Below, piece after piece: positions 12,570-23,269 of a stretch of 64,000 nucleotides of DNA. The stretch is from Alternaria dauci. Its lineage: Eukaryota > Ascomycota > Dothideomycetes > Pleosporales > Pleosporaceae. Position 1 is the stretch's first letter. Each line of letters begins with the position of its first letter. Made by a program: the position numbers and the translations under genes. The notes below the pieces were generated by a model. The model made no database searches, had not been told where the DNA came from, and saw nothing but the letters and a program-made list of their open reading frames with translations. Where the stretch lies: positions 1,984,001 to 2,048,000 of the forward strand of contig NC_091275.1 in assembly GCF_042100115.1 (NCBI RefSeq). Direction: 5' to 3'.

Positions 12570-13788
12570 GATAAGCAGGCTGGTTTGTACCGAGCAAGGG
12601 TCAGTCAGCCAAGTCAGGTACGGTATTGTAAAGCGGGTTTTCGTGGGTGGATATTGTTGAACGGGAGTTGCCATCGCGGTCATGTCCCGAGGCACTTTTG
12701 CATGACTTGTTGTAACGAAGATCCTCATTACCCTCCATGGGTCATCCTTCGTCTATACTTTCTGCCCGGTGATATCACCAAGCGGTTGATCCTTCTGACG
12801 AGGCTTGTAGGAAAACTTTCCACTGGGCTGGGACGCAAATGGGGCAAGTGGTGGTTGTTCGAGTGGAAAGACCAGGGTTGATGCTCTGAACACAAAGCGG
12901 TAGTCATACAGTACTAATCTTCTCTCGTTTGAACCAACTCCAGAGATATGGTGAGAGCATTACCCTCGGCATGATGCTAGCTGGACATCTACACGAAAGA
13001 GCACGTAATACAGGTATAGGCGAATATTGCCTGTCAATTCCGAGGAGGGGTCCTGGACCAGGCACGGTGCCTGCCCGTGGCGTAACATGCTTACGCGCCA
13101 TATGTACCACCACTGCAACTATACAGAGTATACGAGTCCCTCCCCTACAGTAAGCTAATGTGGAGGGCGACTATACAGCCACAAGTACTTGTAAGTACCA
13201 TGTCTTGTTGTGCAAAGACGCTGTTGGACCCAGTGTTCGGTCAGAGACATTGGTTGAGCGCGAGGCATCAGGCCATCACAGTCAGATATCCGAAGATCGC
13301 AATCCACCACACATGTTGGGCAAAGAGAAAAAAGGCTCACCCTCAAAGGGCACGGTGAAGTCTTTTCTTGAGCGCAGGGCGCGCAATCGTGTTCACGAGG
13401 GGGCTGATCAGCAACGGACCCACATACCAAGCGGCCAAAGCTTGTGTACTGTAGGTGTGTGTGCACCGCCTTGTGGCCCTGGAGCCCTGCATGTGTCGCG
13501 AACCCTCGAGTTTGGAGTGTGGCTCAACACTTTTCAGGGGAAGCATTTGTCCATGCTCTCAGAGGACAGAGCAAAACACGTGAGAATATAGATTGAGGAT
13601 AAGGTATTGGAGTTAATCCCCCGAAGACGCTGACAAATGAGTCAACCGACCCAGGTTGCAAGCAATCGAATCCGTCGTACAAAGACACGCCAAGAAGCTC
13701 AAATTGTGCCGTCACTCGTCGCCGTTAACCTTCGGCAGTGTCACCGTCATGATACGTGTATTCATTCAGCACCCGCAACTCCAAACGC

Positions 13789-14747
13789 TTACTTCTGCAT
13801 CATCAGCTGGACGAACTCGTTGTCTGGCCTGTGTTAGCGTCGCACGTGTGATGCAAGCAGGTGCAACCTACAGTCGATGCGGCCGTCGCCGTCCTGGTCA
13901 GCCTCCCGGATCATCTCGTCGACCTCGTCATCGGTCAATTTCTCGCCAATAGAAGTCATGACGTGGCGCAGTTCGGCGGCGGAGATGAAGCCGTTGTTGT
14001 CGCGGTCAAAGACCTTGAAGGCTTCCCGGATCTCTTCCTCGGAGTCGGTGTCCTTCATCTTGCGGGCCATCATGGTGAGGAATTCTGGACGGGTTAGCTG
14101 TGGTGCTTGGTGCTGGTGCAGACGAGGCGCACCTGGGAAGTCAATGGTGCCGTTGTTGTCGGCATCGACCTCGTTGATCATGTCCTGGAGTTCGGACTCG
14201 CTGGGATTTTGGCCGAGCGAGCGCATGACGGTACCTAGCTCCTTGGTGGTGATTTGACCTGTGGCGCATCGTCGTCAGTTGTGCTTGCTATCGAGTAGGT
14301 GTTGTTTTTGTTTTTGTAGTAGCTGTGAGCGGTGGTGTGGACGCCTTAGCCAGCAAGCCGCACTTGGGGCCCCTCTGCCGATTGCGTTGGCTGGAGATGC
14401 GGCGCTGTCACGGGGGCAGAGTATGCGGAGGCGAGTCGGAAGGGAGAGTACTGACCATCGCCATCCTTGTCCTAGAGCACGAGAGAGCTGGTCAGTTGCG
14501 TGTTCGTGACTGCGCAGGGCTATGGGGGCTACCAGGCAGCCGCGCGGGCATGGCAGAGGACGGGAGAAGGCACTTACAAACAGAGAAAAGGCCTCCTTGA
14601 ACTCGGAGACCTGCTCCTCGGTGAGAGAATCGGCCTGCAGGGACCTGTTAGCGATGCGCGAGGGTGCTGGCGGGCAGGCTGTCGTGGTGTTTTGCAGGGC
14701 GGGGTACGTGTGGGAATGTGTGAGGACGGCGCGGGGCTACACACCAT
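13789..14747 (-). CDS. CMD1: Calmodulin
   Basis: Six coding exons: 14747-14745 (only the ATG), 14634-14578, 14471-14456 (16 nt), 14258-14133, 14084-13872 and 13823-13789. They join to 149 residues, the exact calmodulin length. Four EF-hands are visible with acidic loops (DKDGDGQ, DADNNGT, DRDNNGF, DQDGDGR), and the protein ends LMMQK. Calmodulin binds Ca2+ and activates calcineurin, CaM kinases and myosins in the cytosol and at growing tips. The first intron (14635-14744) directly follows the start codon, an arrangement known from other filamentous fungi, so the initiation exon cannot be found by open-frame searches. The 48-nt intron 14085-14132 is a multiple of three without stop. The gene is divergent from the syntaxin gene at 15144. 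Confidence 0.97.
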
Positions 14748-15143
14748 GTTTTCTGCTGCGTGTGTGTGTGGGAGGAAGTGGGAGCGAGGTTTGGTGGTCG
14801 AGTAGGGGGTGTCTTGGGTGCAGGCCGGGAGTGAGATATAGCAGAGGCGCAGGTGCGGTGTGAAGGAGATGCCAGTAGTGTTTGCGGCTGGAGAAGATGG
14901 GCTGGAGTGGAGCAGGCCGTCTCTCACACGGCCGTCCTCTCTAGCGTCGCCCAGAGCGGGAAGGCGCCTTCAGCTGCACCGCCCAGCCACGTCTACTACG
15001 GAGCAGCTGCGAATGCGCCTCACTCCAAGAGCCGCGACCGACTATTTACATCTCGCTTCGTCATCGCCCGCGTGTCACTGCATCCCTCTACACCGCGTGT
15101 GCCCTACCATGACCTAGCCCTGTTGACCCTCGCCAGCCCCAGA
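14748..15143. promoter_or_regulatory. Divergent control region, calmodulin / syntaxin
   Basis: The 396 bp between the calmodulin start codon (minus strand) and the TLG2-like start codon (plus strand) must hold the control elements and 5' leaders of both genes. I recognise no defined binding site and no clear TATA box, as is common for housekeeping fungal promoters. Confidence 0.5.
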
Positions 15144-16430
15144 ATGTGGCGGGACCGTACCAACCTGTATGCTCCTCCCCACCACGCACCCACGCAACCC
15201 GGCCATTCCCTCGCTGACGTAGCTGCTTAGCTTCATCTCCTACCGCCAGTCCTACTCGCACCACCCCCAGAAGAAGACGCGCTATGGCGGCCCGGGCTCC
15301 AATGGCTTCGGCGACAGCAGGCGCGTGTCCGAGGAGCGGCAGGGGCTCATGTCCAGCGGCGCATACCAGGACGACGGCGATGCCGTGATTGAGATGGACC
15401 TGCTGCCCCCACGATGGCTGGATATACAGGACGACATCACCCAGCACCTCGCCGACATAGCCAAGCAGACACGCAAGCTCGACCAGCTGCACCAGAAGCA
15501 CGTGCTGCCGGGCTTCGACGATGAAGACGTCAAGAAGCGCGAAGAGCGCGAGATTGAGCAGCTCACCCAGGGCATCACCCGCCTCTTCCAAAAGTGCCAG
15601 CTAGCCATCAAGCGCATCGACACCATGGTACGCGAGGCCAAGCAGCAGGGCAACATCAACCAGGGCGAGGAGGTCATGGCACAGAACCTCAAAATCTCTT
15701 TGGCGACCCGTGTCGGCGAAGTGAGCGCCATGTTCCGCAAGAAGCAGTCGGCCTACCTCAAGAGTGACTTTCCCCCCAATCCGCAGCTTGGGCGATGCTA
15801 ATGATTAATTGTGCAGAACTACGCGACCTCGGAGGCTTCACCTCGCCCTTCCGCTCCGCAACACCCGTGCAAAACCCTTACAACGACCCTGCCCTGCAAG
15901 AGTCCGATGCCGATCGCTCCTTCTCGCAGTCCACGCTTCTTCAGACCAAGCAACAGCGCATGCGCCATGACCCCAACGAAGCAATCATAGCCCAGCGCGA
16001 ACGCGAAATCGAAGACATTGCCCAAGGCATCATTGAGCTAGCAAACATCTTTCAGGAGCTGCAGACCATGGTTATCGATCAGGGCAGCATGTTGGACCGC
16101 ATAGACTACAACGTAGAGAACATGTCGCGAGACGTCAAGGAGGCGGACAAGGAACTCAAAGTGGCGTCAGGCTACCAACAGCGGACCATTAAGAGGAAGA
16201 TTATGCTACTGTTGGCCATCTTGATTGCAGGTGTCTTCATACTATTGTCGCTCAAGTTGAGCAGAAGAGGCGGAAACGATGCGCCGGCCGCTCCGCAAGT
16301 ACCAGACGTCCCACCAGCAGCAGCGATAAGAACCAGACGGCAATCAACCAGCATGCGCACGAGTCGCGTATGGCACCGAAGAAAACGGCGGTTATGGCAG
16401 GGGGTTCAAGACAACCCTTTGACGCTCTAA
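15144..16430 (+). CDS. TLG2: Syntaxin-like t-SNARE, Tlg2/syntaxin-16 type
   Basis: Exons 15144-15166, 15231-15763 and 15817-16430 join to 389 residues (introns 64 and 53 nt; GTATGC..TTAG and GTGACT..GCAG). The N-terminus MWRDRTNLFISYRQS is typical of Tlg2/syntaxin-16. A three-helix Habc-type region is followed by a Qa-SNARE motif at about residues 240-305, with the zero-layer Gln in VIDQG, and one membrane anchor at about 313-331 (IMLLLAILIAGVFILLSL). Tlg2 works on trans-Golgi and endosomal membranes in endosome-to-Golgi fusion and in the Cvt/autophagy route with Vps45. The last 60 residues are Pro- then Arg-rich and unusually long beyond the anchor. A last intron near the 3' end could shorten them; I found none that is convincing. 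Confidence 0.93.
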
Positions 16431-16929
16431 GGGCGCTTCTGTTAGAAATGGATATATCACGATTACTGCCTTGTACCGTTCAGTCTCATTGTGTAACTAC
16501 TAATCTTGGACGACTCCACCCAACAGGCGGTTCTGCGCATGTATCCAAGTTCTACGTACCGTGTTCAGGCTCGTCAAAGTTTCGCTCCTTCTACAGATGC
16601 CTAGGGATTGTGGCTTCCGGATCCGTCCAGTGAACTCGAACTTCATTATGTAGAGTCAGCTGCGCGTGGCTGTTCAACAAAGACGGCAGTCGCCATGCGC
16701 CTCGGACAGCAACCGCGACTGTCTTTGTAGCCCGCATGCGGAAGGCGCGAGGTAGAAACAACTCCGCAGTCTTGTTGAACAAAGACCCAATGTTGTGGCA
16801 ACCCTAGGTTTGTTTGGAAATGCTGCCTATACCTCACATGCTGCTTTGCATGTGCTACTGGAGCTTCTGACAATCTTTAATAGTATCTCGGGTTTCTTTC
16901 CAGGACACCGGAGCAGCTCACCCTTCATC
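16431..16929. other. Intergenic stretch with inverted repeats
   Basis: Holds the 3' end of the syntaxin transcript and the leader of the following gene. A hairpin-capable inverted repeat (arms 16677-16692 and 16716-16728) and a partial third copy of its arm (16777-16786, GAACAAAGAC) are present; see the findings. Confidence 0.5.
16677..16728. repeat. Inverted repeat, 13-bp stem
   Basis: Left arm ACAAAGAC-ggc-AGTCG (three-base bulge) and right arm CGACTGTCTTTGT pair perfectly over 13 bases around a 23-nt loop. The motif AACAAAGAC recurs at 16778-16786 just after GTCTTGTT, giving a second weaker inverted pair. Could be a 3'-end structure of the syntaxin transcript or the decayed remnant of a small inverted-repeat element. 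Confidence 0.55.
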
Positions 16930-19900
16930 ATGAAGCTAAAGGAAAGCAAATTTTGGTCCCCGTTTCTCATCAAGTCTAGGAATCCAGGACAGTGGCCCTT
17001 GAGTGAAGATGTTACCACGCGCATTTGTCGGCATGCAGGCAGACAGGCCAGTGCTATGCTCAATGTCGCCCTACACAAGAACAGGCCAGACGGTAAAGAC
17101 GTAGACGCAGCCCTGCGAGCTGTGTACTACGAACCATTCACGTACTGGGACTGGCATGGCGTGGATGCTGAAGACGAAAACGCTTCGAAACACAAGAAGC
17201 AGCTTGTTTGGGAACGTCAACGAGGCTTCACGGATGCCAACGGTGGACATCACGGATACCCATATCCCCAAGAAGCATGGCAGCGGTTCCGACACCTGAT
17301 AGACAACCATCCAGAGAGACGCTGTTGGGTTGAAAGGATCGCAGTGGCGCACTGGATGAATGTAGAGGATTTGACGTGGTAAGTTTTCTCCGTCTACATC
17401 ACAGTCAAGAAGAGGGCCTTCAGCTTTGTGCCAGCTCAGTCAGATTCATGTAACTCTGAAGCCAACTGTTGACATTTTGCCAGGTTATTCCAAAATCTGC
17501 CGTCGCTTGTAGCCCTGGACTTGAGCGACATTGCGCTTTTTCAAGTCCAACCGTACAGGGGTTATGCGAATGAGCCTCCGATAACTATGACTGACACGTG
17601 GGCACACTTGTTTCTTCGTATGCCCACTGTATGTGCCGCAAGAGAGACGGCGCTTCGATTGAAATGGCTTGGCCTTCCAGATTTCCGAGATGTCTCACTT
17701 GCCGCTCCACGGATTTTGCTCGATAATTTCCTCCCGCTTTGTACGAATCTCCAGACTCTTTCCATCCGCGGGAAATACAGGGAAGAAATTCCACCGCCGA
17801 ACCTCAGTGGTCACGAATACGTCTGCGAATTCATCAGGGGCATCAAGATACGCACCCCGTCTAGTGTCACCGCTCTTGAGCTTCGGCTTTCGATCCCTTT
17901 CTTGCATGAGCTACTAGTTGCTCTACACACAGAGGACAGGCTGAACATAGACCACATAGGCCTTGATCTTGGAGCCTGGGCTCAGGTGTACCCTCTCAGA
18001 ATTACGTCTACGCAGATACCAGACAGTGATATCATCTCAGCAGCTTCAAAGGCAGCTCGGAAGGCCCGTTTTGATATTTACGAACAACAACACAACAAGC
18101 TTCTATCTGCATCCTCAAAATGGCTTTTACCACCGCCAGAAGAAGACTCCTCCGACATATCAGATGTTTCAAGTTCTTCTGGAAATCCCGCATTCGAAAA
18201 GCTCGAAGCAAGGACTGTATTCCAGAACGAGCCGTATAAAGTTAGGGGAGGGTCAGATATTCGCGAGTACAGGTGCGAGCGGAGTAAGCTCGCAAGCCGG
18301 AAGAATTGTGCAAACAAAAACGGGAACCACCACACAGAACTACTCGGCAGCCTTGAGAGGACACACGTAAATTCTTTGCCATCCATGTTGGTGAAGCTGC
18401 ATGATGCAGGTCAAACGGCTGCATCACAGGACTACAGTCTATATCCACTGAAGCCCGAATGGCAAGCCAATAGCACGATTCCTTTAAATCCCCTCGTCAT
18501 GATTCAGAAGTACCAACCTGTCCCCACACTGTCCATGGATCAGGGTCGGAACTACAAAGAGCCGACAGCAGATCGACTCAAAGAGGCTTATGCTTGGTTA
18601 AACACGACCTTTACCTGGCGGCCAATCTTTGACTGGGATTACTTTGTGACTTCCGGCATGGAAAGTCTCGAGGGAAACCTGGATGTTGCGTTCTCCGGCA
18701 TACGACAACAATACAAACTTGGGAATACAACTAAGAGTACCAATGAAATGCTCTTGGGTGAAGTTTCCAAGCAATTTCAGATCATGCGAGACGCCGGCAT
18801 ACCGATTCATCTTCTTCTGGGCCGTCGCAACCCTGACGAGTCCAGCCTGTACTGGGGCTGGCCCTACAACTCGGAAATGTGGGAACAGTCGCTCAAAGCG
18901 CCACTTGATGCTGGCTTGGCGCCAGTCGCAGCTCACATCGATACCTTGAGTGTTTTCTATGACCTACGTAATCCTCTGGGCGAGCAGCGTTTAGAAGAAA
19001 TTGACAAACGACAACCGTATCTACGACCCGAAGCATATTGTCCTCGCCCAAACGACCCTTGGCTCTCTACCAAGGATAGCGTATTCAAGAAGCAATGGCA
19101 AGACCGACCCTCACGGATATCTAAGCGTAAAATCCAGAAGACGGCGAACAAGAAGACCATCGGAAAGCAACCTCACATTTTACTAGCCAGTAACCTCGAC
19201 TCATGTCCTCCTGTTGGTGAGTACGCTGATGAACACTCGTACGACGATCCCGAGACGAACAAATCCATACCAGAGACCTTACACCAAGTTGCCCGTCGCG
19301 CTGCATTTGAGCGAGAGGCCGTCGGTTGGCACCGATTCTGGACCGAATATGCACCTCAAATGACCAACTTGAAGGAACTACAGGTACGAATGCCTCGGAA
19401 CTTCGACAGTGTGGGTAGTTGGAGTCTTCGTCAACTTCTGAATCCCAAAAAGACCTGGGTAATGTTTAGTTATGCGGATGAGCGTGGCCATATGCAGACT
19501 CGACAGGATCTCCTGCAATACGTCGCGGATCATCCCAAGCTGCACATGCATGCATCTCAAGAGAAGATATGGCCTGCTGGCCGCTTTGTACGACGCAATT
19601 GGACTCTGTGGACACCTGAGCCCACAGACGCTACCATAGTTGCTTTGCATAGAGGTATAAGCGAAGTGGAATGTCCAACTACGCAACCGTCTGCAAACAA
19701 CAAAAGTACTGGTCTACATAAAATCAAATCGCTGGCAGGGGAGAAGCGCGAAAAAGAAGAACTCGAAAAGGCCATTAAGCAAGCACGAGAGACGGCGCGA
19801 AAAGAGAAACGACTTGAGGCTTCGCTTCCATTGCCTTCATCGGAAGATCTTGTGGAAGATTCTCCAGCAGTAATCCCGAGGTCAGAAGACATTGAAAGAA

Positions 19901-21864
19901 GGCTGACAGGAACGTATGGCCGCCATATTCGCCGCGTTGCTCAGAGAACCTGGCGCACTGAAATGCGAGGTCAAATAGAACAGCTCGAAGACGCTACAAT
20001 TATACAAGACGTATTGCGGAATACTGGGAAGCTTCTGCGGAAACGAATGCAGAACTTCCGTCCAGAAGAGGTCTTTACGCCATGTGATCGCACGGAACGC
20101 GCAAACGGCTTGGACTTTGTGAAGCACGCGACAGACTATGCTACCGAAGAGCGTAAAAGACGGGGGGAGGTAGTGCAAGAGCACGCAGGTCGAACAGGGA
20201 AGCCGTCTCCAAAATCTCCGTCTACAAACACGACACCTGGCACCCTCCCATGCGGTCCACAGCAGCCGCTGACAAGTCCTGTTGGGAAGAGCCCAGAGAA
20301 GTCTAGTTCAGACTCCACGAGCTCAGATGAGAGCGATCCTGGTCCGACGAGATTCACTCCTGCCATGCCAATCAAACAGATCACAGCAACTCGGACTGTC
20401 ACAACTCAGCAGGGCTCCGAATTCGTCTTGACGTCTCAAACGACCCAAACCACACAAACCCAACAAGAAGCCTCTATAGCGCGACAAAATATGCTAGCTC
20501 AGCAGTTAGCCAGTAACTTGGCTGCTGGGCCACATCAGAAGAATTCCAAGTCTGGGAAGAAAGCGAATAAGAAATCCAACGAGGGCAAGCGAGCTACACA
20601 CAAGACACTCGAAGGCTTTGGCACTGAATTCGCACAGCACACACCAAACGAGAAGGCTGGAGAAGAGAAAAAGAAGGCTAAAGAGCAAGCGGCCGAAAAG
20701 AGGAGGCTGGTTGAAGAGAAGGAAGCCGCCGTCGCAAAAGCAGAGGCTGAGGAGAAGGCCAGGATTGTTGCTGAGAACAAGGCTGTCGAAGAAAAGAAAA
20801 AGAGTGATGAGGCAAAGAAGCAGAATGCTGAGATCAAGAGGCAGGTAGAAGAGGTTAAAGCTGCTGCCGCGAAGAAAGTCGCAAACGAGAAGGCCGCGAG
20901 AGAAGAAGCTGAACAAAAGGCGCACGATGTGAAGAAGCAGGCTGCCGCGGAAAAGAAGGAATTGACGAAGCAGGCAGACGCAGAGGAGAAGAAGGCTAAA
21001 GATGATGTAGCTGCTGCGAGGAAGAAGGCAAAAGACGACATGGCGGATGAGAAGAAAAGAATCGCTGCCAAGGAGGCCGCGAGAAAGGAGGCTGAACAAA
21101 AGGCTGCCGATGATGCCGCAGAAGCTACCGAGATAGCGGCTGCCAAAGCAAAAGAGGCTGCTGCAACCATTAAGGCCGTCAACAACGAAAAGACTCCCGA
21201 TATCGTTCCAACGATTGAGGACACTCTTCCAGGCAAGCCTACGAAGAAACCCACGAAGAAACCTGCGAAGAAACCGACCAAGTCATCAAAGACTCTCAAG
21301 GAAGAGTCTCCAAAAACTCCGAAAGGCAAAAAACGTAAACAGCCTTCTCCAGACCCACCCGACGATGACGCTGTCAACGAATCAAAACCTGCTAAGAAAC
21401 CTTGTCCAAGTAAAGAAGCATCAACAGTGTCTACACCAGCTAGACGTAGCGCGCGCCTCCGCACACAGACACCCGCGAAAACACCTACACCGCAAGTTGA
21501 GTTCCCGTCAGATGTGAGTGTCACTGAGGAGAGTGAGTATGACTCCGAGGTCGGTGGCGAGCAAAAGAAAGGTAAGAAAGAACCAGAAGTTGGAGATGAC
21601 TATAAACCACCTGGAAGTACGAAGAAGAGAACTCCTACAAAAGGTGCAAGGGCGGTGAGGGGAAAAGCGATGGGTAGCAAAGCAGCAACACCGGTTAAGG
21701 GAAGGGGGAAAGGGAGGAAGAGAGCTGCTGAGGAGGAGGAGGAGGATGAAGGCGATGAAGAGGATGAGGAAGTCGAGGAGATTGTGAAAAAGAAGCCGAC
21801 CAAGAAGTCTGTCAAGAAGCCAGCTAGAAAGAAGGCTAAGACTGATGACCAGGTTAATGGATAG
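16930..21864 (+). CDS. LRR/F-box-like protein with long Lys-rich tail, unknown function
   Basis: Exons 16930-17378 and 17484-21864 (105-nt intron, GTAAGT..CCAG, reading through TW|LFQNLPSL) give 1609 residues. The first ATG in frame is at 16930; the frame is open upstream but only with non-ATG codons. Residues about 140-330 show leucine-rich spacing (LPSLVALDLSD, LCTNLQTLSI, SVTALELRLS), as in fungal F-box/LRR proteins, but I see no clear F-box. Residues about 1200-1385 are an almost uninterrupted Lys/Glu/Ala heptad-like coiled coil. They are followed by a PTKK/PAKK repeat near 1400 and an acidic run (EEEEEDEGDEEDEEVEE) near 1565 before a basic C-terminus like that of histone H1 or other chromatin proteins. 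I do not recognise the family. The tail suggests a nuclear, nucleic-acid or chromatin-associated protein; that is inference. Confidence 0.8.
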
Positions 21865-22556
21865 ACGTTTAATGAGCACTTTCGGGTTAGCATCCTCATT
21901 TCTCCAGTTGCGGGAGCTCTGTTTTCTTCTCATTATTAGAAAATCCATCAAATACTACTTGTGCAATGGCTTCCATTTGGCTCCTCTGACTCCAGACAAT
22001 TTAGACAAGTATCATCACTGAGAGAGCGGAGAGGATAAGAACCTGACTAGATCATTCCACTTAGTCCCTCAAAACGAGATCCCGGCAAGAGGTTTAAACG
22101 GAGTTTACATTACCAAGATAGAGATCCTGAAGGACAGAAGTCTCGCTGGATCTGGAGATGACTGGACGAAGAAGGGATGGTCAAAGTGAACGTGTGGACA
22201 CGGATTTGGAACTCGCGCTATAGGATAGAACAGATTAGCGACGAGTGCTACAGAGTCGCAAGGCTTTTGCAATGATTGGTTTGGTGATTCAGTTGTAGTT
22301 CATCCAAAACTACCGGTGAAGGCCTGAGCTTCCTGTACAAGAGCGAACTCATCGTGTGTAACGCTTGCAGCCAACCAAGAGCTGCGCCGCCAGCTCAGCC
22401 GCATGATCCCCTCACCACTCACCAGGCTGCAATCATAATCAGCCTTGGACACTTCCCGTTACATTGCAACCCTTCAGAGAGCTCTACCGCTTCTTTGTAA
22501 CGGTTCACGCACACACATCATTCTGTCACAGCCACTTGCGACTACTGATATCAAAC
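21865..22556. other. Intergenic stretch, nothing recognised
   Basis: Holds the 3' region of the LRR-like gene and the promoter of the IFI6-like gene. No open frame of interest, repeat or RNA gene was seen. Confidence 0.5.
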
Positions 22557-22970
22557 ATGAACGCAACGATGGCAGCTACACAGCCGCTTCTCGACTGGAT
22601 CGCAGCACACCCCTACCAAACAGTCTTCCACGTCGTCAACGGTGTCGTACTCCTTACGCCTGCAGCCGCTACCGTACCTTTCTTTAACGCACTTGGATTA
22701 AGTGCTGGAGGGCCCGTCGCTGGTACGTCATCGCCTATTAGGTACCCAGAGACTCCCACTGCATTCGATACTGATAAGATCACAGGCTCGGCAGCGACTT
22801 CCATTATGAGCTTCTTCGGCTATGTGCCAGCAGGTGGCATTTACGCGACAGCTCAGAGTGCAGCGATGGGCGGATATGGCGCAAGTATTGCAGCCGGAGC
22901 GGCGCAAGCAGGTGCGGTGGTGAGCTCTGGAGCTGCATGGCTATTCGGACGTAACAGTACTGGGGCCTAG
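22557..22970 (+). CDS. Small IFI6/IFI27 (ISG12)-like membrane protein
   Basis: Exons 22557-22722 and 22786-22970 encode 116 residues. Splicing of the 63-nt intron (GTACGT..CACAG) restores the family core GGPVAGSAATS followed by FFGYVPAGGIYATAQSAAMGGYG. This is the Gly/Ala-rich hydrophobic hairpin of the Ifi-6-16 family (human IFI6, IFI27/ISG12), small proteins of mitochondrial or ER membranes linked to apoptosis. Fungal members exist but their role is unknown. Two to three membrane-spanning segments are likely: about 20-38, the Gly/Ala region 45-75, and 80-105. The intron is a multiple of three without stop, so a gene finder that misses it would add 21 residues and break the motif. The next gene on the same strand starts 299 bp downstream. 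Confidence 0.85.
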   Translation: MNATMAATQPLLDWIAAHPYQTVFHVVNGVVLLTPAAATVPFFNALGLSAGGPVAGTSSPIRYPETPTAFDTDKITGSAATSIMSFFGYVPAGGIYATAQSAAMGGYGASIAAGAAQAGAVVSSGAAWLFGRNSTGA

Positions 22971-23269
22971 GCATCCATATGTCAGAATGGACGACCCAGC
23001 GTTGAAGTAGCAGAACGTGGAGCGGATATGGTGTGTGTTGCGAGAAGAGAAGGTAGAGGACCAATGACATGTTACCTCGGCTCGGTTGCTCCTTCACGCC
23101 AAGGGCCGTAGACTCCGCGAGCATGATCGAGCATGATGATCATGTAGAGCGTCTTACACCATCATCCGGTTCGCCTTTACTATACAAACTCCAAGATAGA
23201 ACAGGTTTCGCTCTCTGATCTGGCTACTGCATCGTTGACAGCAAGCTGTACGCAAGTCTACACACAGCA

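Larger units (their letters stand above)
6744..13788. other. Long gene-poor interval
   Basis: About 7 kb between the RING-PH-VWA gene and calmodulin. Open frames are short, overlapping and unlike any family I know, and no convincing exon chain was found. The only frame with some protein-like character is at 12144-12569 (listed separately). Base composition looks balanced, not AT-rich, so there is no obvious sign of repeat-induced point mutation. Contains a (CAT)8 microsatellite at 10581-10604 and a CT-rich run near 12315-12330. Confidence 0.55.

Noticed and set aside
20506..21524. Two long minus-strand frames of 197 and 329 residues, rich in Phe/Leu/Ser/Ala
   Set aside because: They are antisense shadows of the Lys/Glu/Ala-rich tail of the plus-strand gene; the apparent membrane-like composition follows from the complement of AAG/GAG/GCC codons.
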